Below the pieces are notes generated by a model. That model saw only the letters and a list, made by a program, of their open reading frames with translations. It was not told the origin of the DNA and did no database searches. Positions 1 to 8,145 of a stretch of 61,210 bases of DNA are shown in pieces. The stretch is from contig NZ_LN611425.1 in assembly GCF_000821245.2 (NCBI RefSeq), positions 777,529 through 838,738 on the forward strand. The letters run 5' to 3'. The translations under genes and the position numbers were made by a program. Source of the stretch: Virgibacillus senegalensis. GTDB taxonomy: Bacteria; Bacillota; Bacilli; Bacillales; Amphibacillaceae. The first letter of the stretch is position 1. The number at the start of each line of letters is the position of its first letter.

Positions 1-385
1 CATGTGTTCAGCAGGATAATATCCGCTTCAGAAGCTTCATCCGTACTTTGATAACCCATATCCGTCAGCAGGCCAGCCATTACTTCGGTATCATGTTCAT
101 TCATTTGGCAGCCATAGGTACGAATCAAGAACTTTTTATCTTTACCGATGTTTTGCATATCCTCTGGCACTTGGTAATCATAATGGATCTGGACATCTTC
201 TCTCCGTCGTTTCTTGGCCTTCTTTAAATTCGGAGGTTCGTATGTTGTCTGAAAATATTTTCCGATCAGTTCGTCGGAGTCCATATTTTTTAAACGAGAC
301 AGGTTCATCTCCTGTTCGGATTTTATGTCCGCTGGATTCTCCTGATTTATTTGACTCATTTCTTTCCGCTGCTGTTCATTCATTT
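1..385 (-). CDS. miaB: tRNA-2-methylthio-N6-dimethylallyladenosine synthase, N-terminal part (runs off left edge)
   Basis: Only the first 128 codons are in the window; the gene continues past position 1. MiaB is a radical-SAM methylthiotransferase that adds a methylthio group at C2 of i6A37 in tRNAs reading UNN codons. The visible part has a polar N-terminal extension of about 83 residues, common in Bacillus MiaB, followed by the start of the methylthiotransferase domain with the motif [11 protein letters not shown] (Cys92, expected ligand of the auxiliary Fe-S cluster). The radical-SAM CxxxCxxC motif lies outside the window. The start is ATG at 385 behind GGAGC. It follows kbl, as ymcB follows tdh-kbl in B. 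subtilis. Confidence 0.93.
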
Positions 386-442
386 ACAGAAGCTCCTTCC
401 TTGAAAAAACTGATGTTCCGTTTTATGTATTTATCGGAACCC

Positions 443-485
443 AAGACCTTAAAGGTATCCCCAATTTATTTATTATATCAATTAC
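443..485 (-). promoter_or_regulatory. possible miaB promoter
   Basis: Upstream of miaB the minus strand has a perfect -10 hexamer TATAAT near 473-478. The corresponding -35 region is poor. This is suggestive only and rests on the -10 match. Confidence 0.25.
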
Positions 486-531
486 TAAGGTTAAAAATAA
501 AGAGCTTTTGTACGAAAAAGCAATTACACGA

Positions 532-566
532 ATGGCGAAAAAGCACCTTGGGTTCCTTTTCGCCAT
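532..566 (-). terminator. hairpin downstream of kbl
   Basis: Inverted repeat with an arm of at least 10 bp (ATGGCGAAAA / TTTTCGCCAT) eleven bases after the kbl stop. The minus strand lacks a good U-tract after the stem, so it may be a weak terminator or an mRNA 3'-end stabiliser before miaB. Confidence 0.5.
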
Positions 567-576
567 CCTAGTCTCA

Positions 577-1755
577 TTAATCAATAATCGCTAATTTTTT
601 TCCTGCTTTTTCAAATGCATGCAATGCTTCCTGGAGATCATCACGAGAATGTTCCGCTGTGACAATTGTCCGCACACGCGCTTTACCTTTTTGCACGGTT
701 GGGAAAGCGATGCCTTGCGCAAAAACCCCTTCCTCAAATAACTGATCAGAAAAACGATGGGCTAAAGCATCGTCTCCTACCATTACCGGAGTAATCGGTG
801 TCTCGCTAATACCAATATCGAAACCTAAATCCTTCAATCCGTTCTTGAAGAATTTCGTATTCTCCCATAGTTTATCAATCAGTTCAGGTTCCTCCAGTAA
901 TACGTCGATGGAGGCATCACAGGCTGCTGTTACAGCAGGTGGATGGGACGTACTGAATAAGAAAGGTCTGCCTTTATGAATCAAATAATCCTTTAAGGTC
1001 TGCGTACTTGCGACATACCCCCCCAAAACGCCAATTGCTTTACTTAACGTTCCGACTTGAATATGCACCCGGCCATCTAAACCGAAATGGTTTACCGTGC
1101 CACGGCCATTTTCGCCAAGTACCCCACTAGCATGGGCATCATCGACCATGACTAGTGCATCATACTTTTCGGCCAGCTCGACGATCTCCGGTAACGGGGC
1201 AATGTTTCCGTCCATGGAAAATACCCCATCGGTAACAACCAACCTTGTTCGATAATCCTGTGTTTCTTTCAACGCCTGTTCAAGCGACTGCATATCGACA
1301 TGTTTATATATTTTCCGGCCAGCTTTGGTCAAGCGGATGCCATCAATAATGGAGGCATGGTTAAGTTCATCCGAAATGACCACATCCTCTTGAGTCAATA
1401 TCGAAGACAGTACTCCTTGATTGGTTGTAAAACCGGACTGAAAAACCAATGCCGCTTCCGTATGCTTAAACGTTGCCAGTTTTTCTTCATATTCCTCATG
1501 CATTTTTAAAGTGCCGGCAATCGTACGCACCGATCCGGTACCCACACCATACTTTTCAATCGCTGCCTCAGCGGCTTGCTGCATTCTTGGATGCGAGGTC
1601 AATCCCAAATAATTATTGGAAGATAATTGAATGACCTCTTTCCCTTTTATCTTCACTCTAGCCCCCTGGGCCGACTCCAATGGAATCAAGTTACGGAAAG
1701 TTCCCTCCGCCTTCATATCCTCCAATTGCTCTTGAAGATATTCAAAACCTTTCAA
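577..1755 (-). CDS. kbl: glycine C-acetyltransferase (2-amino-3-ketobutyrate CoA ligase)
   Basis: PLP-dependent alpha-oxoamine synthase family enzyme, 392 residues, the usual length. It cleaves 2-amino-3-ketobutyrate with CoA to glycine and acetyl-CoA, the second step of threonine breakdown after Tdh. Seen in the sequence: the PLP-contacting motif DDAHASG (205-211) and the Schiff-base lysine in GTLSKAIG (Lys239). The start is TTG at 1755, preceded by GGGAGG with a suitable gap; no better ATG exists nearby. It lies 21 nt after tdh and is surely co-transcribed with it. A related fold is found in 8-amino-7-oxononanoate synthase (BioF), but the tdh pairing favours Kbl. Confidence 0.95.
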   Translation of the reverse strand: MKGFEYLQEQLEDMKAEGTFRNLIPLESAQGARVKIKGKEVIQLSSNNYLGLTSHPRMQQAAEAAIEKYGVGTGSVRTIAGTLKMHEEYEEKLATFKHTEAALVFQSGFTTNQGVLSSILTQEDVVISDELNHASIIDGIRLTKAGRKIYKHVDMQSLEQALKETQDYRTRLVVTDGVFSMDGNIAPLPEIVELAEKYDALVMVDDAHASGVLGENGRGTVNHFGLDGRVHIQVGTLSKAIGVLGGYVASTQTLKDYLIHKGRPFLFSTSHPPAVTAACDASIDVLLEEPELIDKLWENTKFFKNGLKDLGFDIGISETPITPVMVGDDALAHRFSDQLFEEGVFAQGIAFPTVQKGKARVRTIVTAEHSRDDLQEALHAFEKAGKKLAIID

Positions 1756-1776
1756 TTAAAACGCCTCCCTGTTATA

Positions 1777-2817
1777 TTATGGGTGTAATACCACTTTACC
1801 ACACTTACCTGCATTCATAAGGTCAAAGCCCTTTTCAAAATCCTCCAACGGAAAATGATGGGTAATCATAGGACTTAGGTCTACTTGTTTGGAATCAAGC
1901 AAGCGGGATACCTGCTGCCAGGTTTCAAACATCTTTCTACCGGTTATTCCTTGCACGGTGATCCCTTTGAAAACGATATCATCCGTAATATCGATTTCAA
2001 CTGGTTTTGTCGGAAGACTGAGAATAGATACTCTTCCTCCGTTCGTTACCATTTTAAAACCTTGGTTGATCGCAGTCGGATGGCCGCTCATTTCACAAAC
2101 GACATCCACTCCATGTCCTTGAGTCAGTTCCTTCACCCGATCGACCGGGTTCTCTCTTGAAGAATTGATAATTGTCGTAGCACCCATTTGATTAGCTAAA
2201 TCAAGACGATAATCATTTAAGTCGAGGGCAATTACTTGAGAAGCTCCAGCTGCTTTCGCTACCCCTACTGCCATAATCCCGATTGGACCACAGCCGATGA
2301 TAGCGACTGATTTACCGGCGACATCTCCGCTTAACACCGTGTGGACGGCATTCCCCATCGGTTCCTGAACGGACGCGATTTCGACAGGCATATCTTCCGG
2401 ATTCTTCCACAAGTTATCTTCTGGCAATGCAACATACTCAGCAAAACAACCATCCCGGTCGACACCGATGATTTGTGTGTTTTCACAAATGTGATACTTC
2501 CCTGTCAGACATTGAGGACAATGGCCGCAAACAATATGTGTTTCTGCACTGACATAATCCCCTACAGCTACCTTTGTCACTTTATCTCCCGTTTCCACTA
2601 CTTCTCCTGCAAATTCATGACCGAATACGTACGGTGGCCGGACCCTGCTTTGCGACCATTCGTCCCAGTTATAAATATGGACATCCGTTCCGCAAATAGA
2701 GGTTGCCTTTACTTTTATCAACACCTCGCGATCCCCGATAGGCGGGATTGCCACCTGCTGAATTTCTGCTCCTTTATCTTGTCTGCTTTTCACTAAAGCC
2801 TTCATTGTTCCATTCAC
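1777..2817 (-). CDS. tdh: L-threonine 3-dehydrogenase
   Basis: Zinc-dependent medium-chain dehydrogenase that oxidises L-threonine to 2-amino-3-ketobutyrate with NAD+. With the chosen start it is 346 residues, close to B. subtilis Tdh. Visible: catalytic-zinc motif around Cys42 (ICGTDVHIYNWDEW) and GHEFAG (66-71), the structural-zinc cysteine cluster CGHCPQC with a fourth Cys near residue 107, and the Rossmann motif GCGPIG. I chose GTG at 2817 because AGGAG lies 11 nt upstream and the resulting N-terminus matches the family; ATG at 2838 has no ribosome-binding site and ATG at 2805 is too far from AGGAG. It is first in the tdh-kbl operon. Confidence 0.93.
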   Translation of the reverse strand: MNGTMKALVKSRQDKGAEIQQVAIPPIGDREVLIKVKATSICGTDVHIYNWDEWSQSRVRPPYVFGHEFAGEVVETGDKVTKVAVGDYVSAETHIVCGHCPQCLTGKYHICENTQIIGVDRDGCFAEYVALPEDNLWKNPEDMPVEIASVQEPMGNAVHTVLSGDVAGKSVAIIGCGPIGIMAVGVAKAAGASQVIALDLNDYRLDLANQMGATTIINSSRENPVDRVKELTQGHGVDVVCEMSGHPTAINQGFKMVTNGGRVSILSLPTKPVEIDITDDIVFKGITVQGITGRKMFETWQQVSRLLDSKQVDLSPMITHHFPLEDFEKGFDLMNAGKCGKVVLHP

Positions 2818-2846
2818 TGTGAACACAACTCCTCGCATGAAGATCC

Positions 2847-2897
2847 ATTATAGATTGATATAATCATATTTTAACATGTTAAAAATATTAATCAATC
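2847..2897 (-). promoter_or_regulatory. tdh promoter region with long palindromic operator-like site
   Basis: A perfect 16-bp palindrome TTTTAACATGTTAAAA occupies 2869-2884, flanked by a second, slightly off-centre dyad (GATTGAT at 2853, ATCAATC at 2891). A perfect -10 hexamer TATAAT is at 2847-2852 on the minus strand, so the palindrome overlaps the -35 zone. This arrangement is typical of a dimeric repressor or activator site; the regulator is unknown. Confidence 0.5.
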
Positions 2898-2996
2898 ATC
2901 TATGTCCACTTGGAATAGACATTTGAACACAGTCGGCAGCACCTTCTGATTCCTGTTCTATACAGGACGATAATACGGTAATGGAGCACGCTATTC

Positions 2997-3914
2997 CTAA
3001 CGGGGAAATTTTTTTATAAAATTTTGGCTAGCGATCTTCCAAACTATATGATTTGGCCATCTATGTAAAAGCTGCTGATAAAAAGGATAATAATCCGACG
3101 GATCATAAAGACCTCTTACAAATTCAGTCGTTCCATCAAAATCGGAGCCGAATCCAAGGCAGTCCTCCGCGCCTTCCTCTAAAAAATAAGTAATGTGATG
3201 AAGGACATCCAGATAACTTGCCTCCATTTTATCATTCAAAAAATCCGGAACGAACGTGACGCCAATCCAGGCATTCTTTTTAATCAGTTGTTGGATTTGC
3301 CGTTTGTCCAAGTTTCGTCTGTGTGATGCCAGGGCGATAGCATTTGAGTGACTGGCCATCGGAAATTCAGCTAAATCGATAGCATCCCAAAAACCCTGGT
3401 AGGATAAATGAGAAAGGTCTGTCCATATTTTTTCTTTGTTGAGCAATTGGACTACTTTTCGTCCGAACGAACTCAGACCGGCTCCTCTCGGCTCTTCAAT
3501 ACCGTCGCAAACTGCATTTGCCTGATTCCAAGTAAGTCCAACAGCTTTGACTCCAAGACGTAACAAAGTTTTAAGTTTTTCCAAGTCAGAACCGATTGGG
3601 TGGCAACCCTCCAATGTTAGCATCGCACCTTTTTCGTGTTCCTTTAATTCTTCCATATCGCGGTAGGAAGTGATTTGTTTTATATGGTGGTACGGGTTGA
3701 TGATTTGTTCGTAGAATAAATCGATCATCTTTAATGCTGCTGAGAATTGCGCCTCTTCCGGAACCTCCGGCGGGACAAATATAGCAAAGCACTGCACTTT
3801 GACCGGGCTTTTTATCCAATTCTGATAATTCACTTGCAGGTGTTCACTTGATTCGAATGAAAGGTCGTATTTCCACATCTTATATAGAGCATCACAATGG
3901 GCATCGTTGATCAT
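2997..3914 (-). CDS. membrane dipeptidase, peptidase family M19
   Basis: Renal-dipeptidase-type zinc enzyme of about 305 residues that hydrolyses dipeptides. Motifs: NDAHCDAL at the N-terminus (first zinc-binding His/Asp pair), the bridging-glutamate segment LTLEGCHPIG, HSNAIALASHRRN, and GFGSDFDG near the C-terminus, all expected of M19. No signal peptide or membrane segment is visible, so it is probably cytoplasmic despite the family name. The start is ATG at 3914, five bases after a strong AGGAGG; an upstream in-frame ATG at 3962 would add 16 residues without a ribosome-binding site. It sits between spoVS and tdh, where B. subtilis has no such gene; its natural substrate cannot be told from the sequence. 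Confidence 0.88.
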   Translation of the reverse strand: MINDAHCDALYKMWKYDLSFESSEHLQVNYQNWIKSPVKVQCFAIFVPPEVPEEAQFSAALKMIDLFYEQIINPYHHIKQITSYRDMEELKEHEKGAMLTLEGCHPIGSDLEKLKTLLRLGVKAVGLTWNQANAVCDGIEEPRGAGLSSFGRKVVQLLNKEKIWTDLSHLSYQGFWDAIDLAEFPMASHSNAIALASHRRNLDKRQIQQLIKKNAWIGVTFVPDFLNDKMEASYLDVLHHITYFLEEGAEDCLGFGSDFDGTTEFVRGLYDPSDYYPFYQQLLHRWPNHIVWKIASQNFIKKFPR

Positions 3915-4143
3915 TTTATCCTCCTTCCCGTATCTATGAGCTTTAAAGATATATGCTTGCAACGTGCTGAGAATTAGCCGGTTTTCATAAGGATTGTAGA
4001 TACAATCTGCATATTTATATGCCTTCCTTCATCCTTAGCGGAGTATGTCAAAATAAAGAAAACCCGCTGTTTGGCGAGCCTTTAGTGGACTCAGAAGCGT
4101 CGTTCACTCCTATCCACTCGAACCAATTTTCCTTTTCCTCTAA

Positions 4144-4173
4144 TGAAAAACCTGCTTGCTATCGCAAACAGGT
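4144..4173 (-). terminator. spoVS terminator
   Basis: Ten-base-pair stem (one G-U pair) with a 4-nt loop at 4150-4173, followed on the minus strand by a T-run (4144-4149). Confidence 0.8.
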
Positions 4174-4179
4174 AAAGGA

Positions 4180-4440
4180 TTATCTAGGTTCAATTATCAG
4201 TTTAATAGCAGTCCGTTCCTCATTATCAATCATTATATCAGTAAAAGCCGGAATACAAATAAGATCAACTCCACTCGGGGCAACAAATCCTCGGGCAATT
4301 GCAACCGCTTTTACGGCCTGGTTCAATGCACCAGCACCGATTGCCTGTATCTCTGCAGAACCGCGTTCCCTTAGCACGTTCGCGAGTGCACCTGCTACTG
4401 AATTTGGATTTGATTTAGCTGAAACTTTTAATATGTCCAT
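4180..4440 (-). CDS. spoVS: stage V sporulation protein S
   Basis: 86-residue Alba-like small protein, almost invariant among spore formers; the sequence from MDILKVSAKS to KLIIEPR is diagnostic. In B. subtilis it affects septum formation, coat assembly and the SpoIIIE/stage V transition, though its biochemical role is unsettled. The start ATG at 4440 follows AGGAGGT by 7 nt. It is flanked by a sigma-H-like promoter upstream and its own terminator downstream, so it looks monocistronic. Confidence 0.97.
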   Translation of the reverse strand: MDILKVSAKSNPNSVAGALANVLRERGSAEIQAIGAGALNQAVKAVAIARGFVAPSGVDLICIPAFTDIMIDNEERTAIKLIIEPR

Positions 4441-4483
4441 TCCTAGTACCTCCTTCGTTTACTAAAGTTGTTCCACTTTTACT

Positions 4484-4513
4484 ATATTCTTGGAGATGAT
4501 AGATATTCCCTTT
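4484..4513 (-). promoter_or_regulatory. sigma-H-like promoter of spoVS
   Basis: Minus strand reads AAAGGGAAT (4505-4513), a 12-nt spacer, then CAAGAATAT (4484-4492). This is close to the sigma-H consensus RNAGGAWWW-(11-12)-RNNGAATWW, with about two mismatches. spoVS is known to be sigma-H dependent in B. subtilis. Confidence 0.6.
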
Positions 4514-4547
4514 TATTATGAGGTAATTATTCTAAAAATTCAAATAA

Positions 4548-5345
4548 TCATCCAAAATACGGGTGATCATCATTGATTAAAATTCTTTCTACATTTTTCG
4601 CCAGCCCACTTTTTTCATCAATATCGACAATAAAACCGTTTAATTGTGTTCTTCCCGTTTTGGTCACTTCAAAACGTACAGGCAGATTGGTAAGAAAACG
4701 ATTAAGCACCGCTTCTTTATCCGTACCCAGAATGCCATCATAAGGACCGGTCATACCTGCATCCGTTATATAGCCCGTTCCCTTCGGCAAAATCCGATCA
4801 TCTGCCGTTTGGGTATGTGTATGGGTGCCGACTACTGCACTGACTTTCCCATCAAGATACCAGCCCATCGCCTGTTTTTCGCTGGTAGCTTCCGCATGAA
4901 AGTCAACAAATATAAGGTTGGTTCTTTTTCGTGCTTCAGCAATCAATTTATCTGCCTTTCGAAATGGATCGTCTAGTGGTGGTAAAAAGGTTCTTCCCTG
5001 TAGATTGATGACAGCCACTTCAGCCTTGTTGCTGCGTACGTATACGATTTCTCTACCTGGTGTCCCTTCCGGAAAGTTTGCGGGCCTTACCATATATTCA
5101 GCCTCATCAATAAACTCAAAAATTTCCTTCTTATCCCATGCATGATTCCCCAAAGTGACAGCTTGGGCACCAGCCTCAAGAAATTGTTTGTAGATTTTTT
5201 CGGTAATTCCTTTTCCTGCAGCTGCATTTTCACCGTTCACTATGCTGACATGGGGCTGATATTTTTGCTTCAATCGAGGCAAATAATCGCGCACCATTTC
5301 TCTCCCAGGAGATCCAACCACGTCGCCAATAAATAATATCCTCAT
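4548..5345 (-). CDS. ymdB: YmdB-family metallophosphodiesterase
   Basis: Calcineurin-like phosphoesterase of 265 residues, matching B. subtilis YmdB (264). Metal-binding motifs are all visible: GDVVGSPGR at the start, NGENAAAGKG, GNHAWD, DFHAEATSEK and GTHTHTQTADD. YmdB hydrolyses 2',3'-cyclic nucleotides and is needed for the motility-to-biofilm developmental switch in B. subtilis. I chose ATG at 5345, nine bases after AGGATGG; upstream ATG codons would add a non-conserved 21-residue tail. It follows rny, and the rny-ymdB pair is conserved in Bacillaceae, though here a terminator separates them. Confidence 0.94.
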   Translation of the reverse strand: MRILFIGDVVGSPGREMVRDYLPRLKQKYQPHVSIVNGENAAAGKGITEKIYKQFLEAGAQAVTLGNHAWDKKEIFEFIDEAEYMVRPANFPEGTPGREIVYVRSNKAEVAVINLQGRTFLPPLDDPFRKADKLIAEARKRTNLIFVDFHAEATSEKQAMGWYLDGKVSAVVGTHTHTQTADDRILPKGTGYITDAGMTGPYDGILGTDKEAVLNRFLTNLPVRFEVTKTGRTQLNGFIVDIDEKSGLAKNVERILINDDHPYFG

Positions 5346-5478
5346 TTGTTTCAACCATCCTATCTTGTTAGTTAGTTTCAGTTTCACATAGATATGCATC
5401 CATGTCAAAATAGTTCATACCGCTAATTTTCATGGTTTATGTATACTTTATCCTGCCCGTTTCACAGAAAAACGAACA

Positions 5479-5509
5479 AAAATAAAGCGGCCGAAAGCCG
5501 CTTTATTTT
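5479..5509 (-). terminator. rny terminator overlapping its stop codon
   Basis: Thirteen-base-pair perfect stem with a 5-nt loop, then TTTTG on the minus strand. The rny stop codon (5503-5505) lies inside the first arm. Confidence 0.85.
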
Positions 5510-7068
5510 GCATATTCAACTGCACGTGTTTCCCGAATTACCGTTACTTTAATATGGCCCGGGTAGTCCAGTTCGTCTTCTATTTTTTTCCTGATTTCTC
5601 TTGCGATTTTCAATGCTTCCAGATCATCAATTTCATCCGGTTTTACCATAATCCTAACTTCACGACCTGCTTGAATGGCGAATGACTTTTCAACGCCATC
5701 ATATGACTCGGAGATTTCTTCGAGTTTCTCCAATCGCTTGATGTAGTTCTCAAGCGTTTCGCTTCTTGCACCAGGTCTTGCAGCAGATAAAGCATCCGCC
5801 GCCGCAACGAGAACAGCAATAACAGATGTCGGTTCTTCGTCCCCATGGTGAGAGGCAATAGAGTTAATGACTACATCATTTTCCTTGTATTTCATAGCCA
5901 GTTCTTTACCAATCTCCACGTGACTGCCTTCCACCTCATGGTCGATAGCTTTTCCGATATCGTGAAGTAAACCAGCTCTTTTAGCAAGGGTTTCATCCTC
6001 ACCCAACTCTGCCGCTAGTAATCCGGACAGGTGCGCGACTTCCGTAGAATGCTTCAACACGTTCTGTCCATAGCTTGTACGATATTTCAAACGGCCGAGA
6101 ATTTTGATGAGGTCTGGATGCAGTCCGTGTACTCCGATTTCAAAAGTGGTCTGTTCACCGACTTCACGGATGTACTCATCAACTTCTCTTCTGGATTTAT
6201 CAACCATTTCCTCAATTCTGGCCGGGTGAATCCGTCCATCCTGAACAAGTTTTTCCAAAGCAATTCTAGCCGTTTCTCTTCGAATCGGATCGAAACCGGA
6301 AAGAATGACAGCTTCTGGGGTGTCATCAATAATCAGGTCAATCCCTGTTAACGTTTCAAGCGTTCGAATGTTTCGACCTTCACGTCCGATAATCCGGCCC
6401 TTCATTTCATCATTCGGCAGGTTGACGACAGAAACTGTGGTTTCTGCCACATGATCTGCGGCACAACGCTGTAAAGCGAGTGATAAAATACTTTTAGCCT
6501 TTTTATCTGCTTCTTCTTTCGCACGGTTTTCTGCTTCTTTGATCATGATTGCCGATTCGTGTGTGACTTCTTGCTCGACTCGTTCTAAGATCACTTGTTT
6601 CGCCTGGTCAGTAGTGTATCCGGAAATGCGCTCAAGTTCAGCCTGCTGTTCACTTAACATAGCTTCCACTTTGCTTTCCATTTCTTCAATTTGTTGTTGT
6701 TTTTCTGTCAGCGTTTGTTCCCTTGTTTCTAACATGAGCTCACGCTTGTCCAGCGTTTCACTTTTTCGGTCCAGATTTTCTTCTTTTTGCATCAGGCGAG
6801 TTTCCTGTCTTTGCAGCTCCGCTCTACGCTCTCGGAGCTCCTGGTCCGCCTGCTGACGAAGCTTGTGATTCTCATCTTTCGCTTCAAGAAGCGCCTCTTT
6901 TTTAGCTGCATCGGCATTCCGATGACCTTCTTCTACTATTTGCTTTGCCAATTCTTCCGCACTAGAAATCTTTGCCTCAGCAATAGATTTACGAATCAGA
7001 TAACCAACAACAATACCGACGATAAGGGTAAGCAAAATGGAGATGATTATTAAGGTAACTATTTCCAT
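5503..7068 (-). CDS. rny: ribonuclease Y
   Basis: Membrane-anchored endoribonuclease that starts mRNA decay and is a hub of the Bacillus degradosome. It has 521 residues (B. subtilis 520). Domains in order: one N-terminal transmembrane helix (about residues 4-24), a long charged coiled coil (about 30-200), a KH RNA-binding domain with [15 protein letters not shown] (about 220-240), and an HD phosphodiesterase domain with [12 protein letters not shown] (about 370). The start is ATG at 7068 with AGGAGGTG seven bases upstream; the in-frame ATG at 7101 has none. It has its own sigma-A promoter and terminator. Confidence 0.97.
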   Translation of the reverse strand: MEIVTLIIISILLTLIVGIVVGYLIRKSIAEAKISSAEELAKQIVEEGHRNADAAKKEALLEAKDENHKLRQQADQELRERRAELQRQETRLMQKEENLDRKSETLDKRELMLETREQTLTEKQQQIEEMESKVEAMLSEQQAELERISGYTTDQAKQVILERVEQEVTHESAIMIKEAENRAKEEADKKAKSILSLALQRCAADHVAETTVSVVNLPNDEMKGRIIGREGRNIRTLETLTGIDLIIDDTPEAVILSGFDPIRRETARIALEKLVQDGRIHPARIEEMVDKSRREVDEYIREVGEQTTFEIGVHGLHPDLIKILGRLKYRTSYGQNVLKHSTEVAHLSGLLAAELGEDETLAKRAGLLHDIGKAIDHEVEGSHVEIGKELAMKYKENDVVINSIASHHGDEEPTSVIAVLVAAADALSAARPGARSETLENYIKRLEKLEEISESYDGVEKSFAIQAGREVRIMVKPDEIDDLEALKIAREIRKKIEDELDYPGHIKVTVIRETRAVEYAK

Positions 7069-7192
7069 GAGTTCACCTCCTCTTGCTATAAATTTGTACA
7101 ATCACTTTTAGTCGGCATGTACAGTGTCTTTCATTAAAAAAATAACTTGTTTACAAAAAAGTGTATAATAATAAGAAGAATTATACATATCA

Positions 7193-7221
7193 ATTTTAAT
7201 CTTGGAATTTTATATTGTCAA
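7193..7221 (-). promoter_or_regulatory. sigma-A promoter of rny
   Basis: Perfect -35 TTGACA (7216-7221) and -10 TAAAAT (7193-7198) with a 17-nt spacer on the minus strand. It implies a 5' leader of about 120 nt before rny. Confidence 0.8.
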
Positions 7222-7297
7222 GGAACCGTCAAATTTATGTCATAATCTTTTGTGAACTGGACAAACTATGAAGCTGAGAACGAAATTCAAGTAAGAT

Positions 7298-7328
7298 AAC
7301 CCCCCAGCCTGTTGGTGACTGGGGGGTT
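7298..7328 (-). terminator. recA terminator
   Basis: Perfect 10-bp G/C-rich stem (AACCCCCCAG / CTGGGGGGTT) nine bases after the recA stop. The following T-tract is short and interrupted, but the stem is strong. Confidence 0.75.
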
Positions 7329-7336
7329 AAGCCTTC

Positions 7337-7777
7337 TTAAATATCCATATCCAAGGTTGCCTGGTTTTCCGCTTCTTCGGAATCTTCCGGAGCCGCAGTA
7401 TCCATATTATAGTGGGCACGAATAGAATTGTAAATTTCCATACGAATCCCTTCATTCTCTTTCAAAAACTGCTTCGCATTTTCCCGACCTTGGCCGAGAC
7501 GTTCCTCGTTATAGGAGTACCAAGCACCGCTTTTTTGTACAATATCCAAGTCTGAACCGATATCAAGCAATTCACCTTCACGTGAAATACCTTCACCGTA
7601 CATAATGTCTACCTCTGCTTGCTTAAACGGCGGGGCTACCTTGTTTTTCACAACTTTGATTTTTGTTTTGTTTCCAACCATGTCATTTCCTTGTTTCAAC
7701 GTTTCAGCTCTGCGCACTTCTAATCTGACAGAAGAATAGAATTTCAAAGCACGCCCGCCAGGAGTCGTTTCCGGATT
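7337..7777 (-). CDS. recA: RecA recombinase, exon 2 (residues 203-348)
   Basis: C-terminal 146 codons of RecA, beginning at Asn203 of [14 protein letters not shown] (rest of DNA-binding loop L2) and running through the C-terminal domain to an acidic tail ([16 protein letters not shown]). It is separated from exon 1 by a group I intron. There is no credible independent start: the nearest ATG lies in intron sequence and has no ribosome-binding site. The reading frame joins exon 1 with no loss of residues, giving 348 residues in total, the same length as B. subtilis RecA. No disabling change is visible in this part. Confidence 0.95.
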   Translation of the reverse strand, partial: NPETTPGGRALKFYSSVRLEVRRAETLKQGNDMVGNKTKIKVVKNKVAPPFKQAEVDIMYGEGISREGELLDIGSDLDIVQKSGAWYSYNEERLGQGRENAKQFLKENEGIRMEIYNSIRAHYNMDTAAPEDSEEAENQATLDMDI

Positions 7778-8145
7778 CAGTTTTGTTATCACAAGAGTTT
7801 TTTATCTCTTGTTTCTGGAGGTTTCCTTCCCTCATATCCTTTCCAGGAATACGGCCAGTCCTTTCTGACCCAGCTCAGCATATCTTTTCATCTTCGACTT
7901 ATTCGTTAAGATGATGCGGACTCGTGGAAGGATTATATTCTGCCCGCGGCAGGTTCACCTTCTATGCGTTGCCCCTGACTGTAATATTACTTACAGCCTT
8001 CGGTTCGGATTTGCTTCTCAGCATCCCCGTTTCATTCCGCATTGATAATCTGGAAAATTTCTTTTCCAGACGGCAAACTGCTTTTTTCCGGGTTGGGCGG
8101 CAGGCCTATACACCTGCTGCTGTCCGGTAATTAAGCAGCATTCTC
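7778..8145 (-). ncRNA. group I self-splicing intron in recA
   Basis: The 368-nt segment interrupts recA between Gly202 and Asn203. Group I core pairings, in the required order on the minus strand: internal guide ACCGGACA (8128-8121) complementary to the exon end TGTTTGGT (P1); P3 ATGCGGA (8042-8036) with TCCGCAT (7920-7914); P5 with a GAGA loop; P6 CTGTAA/TTACAG; P7 GCATA (7967-7963) with TATGC (7882-7878); P8 CATCTT (7913-7908) with AAGATG (7894-7889). A 9-bp hairpin with a GAAA tetraloop lies at 8070-8049 (P2 region). Extra helices between P7 and P3' resemble subgroup IA. The intron ends in G, and terminal P9-like hairpins are present. No endonuclease ORF fits. A stop codon in frame with exon 1 means splicing is needed for full-length RecA. 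A group I intron in recA is known in the Bacillus anthracis/cereus group. Boundaries may be off by 3 nt. Confidence 0.9.

Noticed and set aside
1885-2160. Long plus-strand frames opposite tdh and other genes
   Set aside because: They are antisense shadows of well-supported minus-strand genes and have no family resemblance or translation signals.
2805-2838. ATG at 2838 or 2805 as tdh start
   Set aside because: AGGAG lies between them and is correctly spaced only for GTG at 2817.
7337-7792. Separate 151-residue protein for the recA C-terminus
   Set aside because: Its start codon lies in the intron, lacks a ribosome-binding site, and the first three residues are not RecA sequence.
7778-8145. 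Intein or IS insertion as explanation for split recA
   Set aside because: An intein would keep an open reading frame with splicing blocks, but the insert has stops in frame; there are no terminal inverted repeats, target duplication or transposase.
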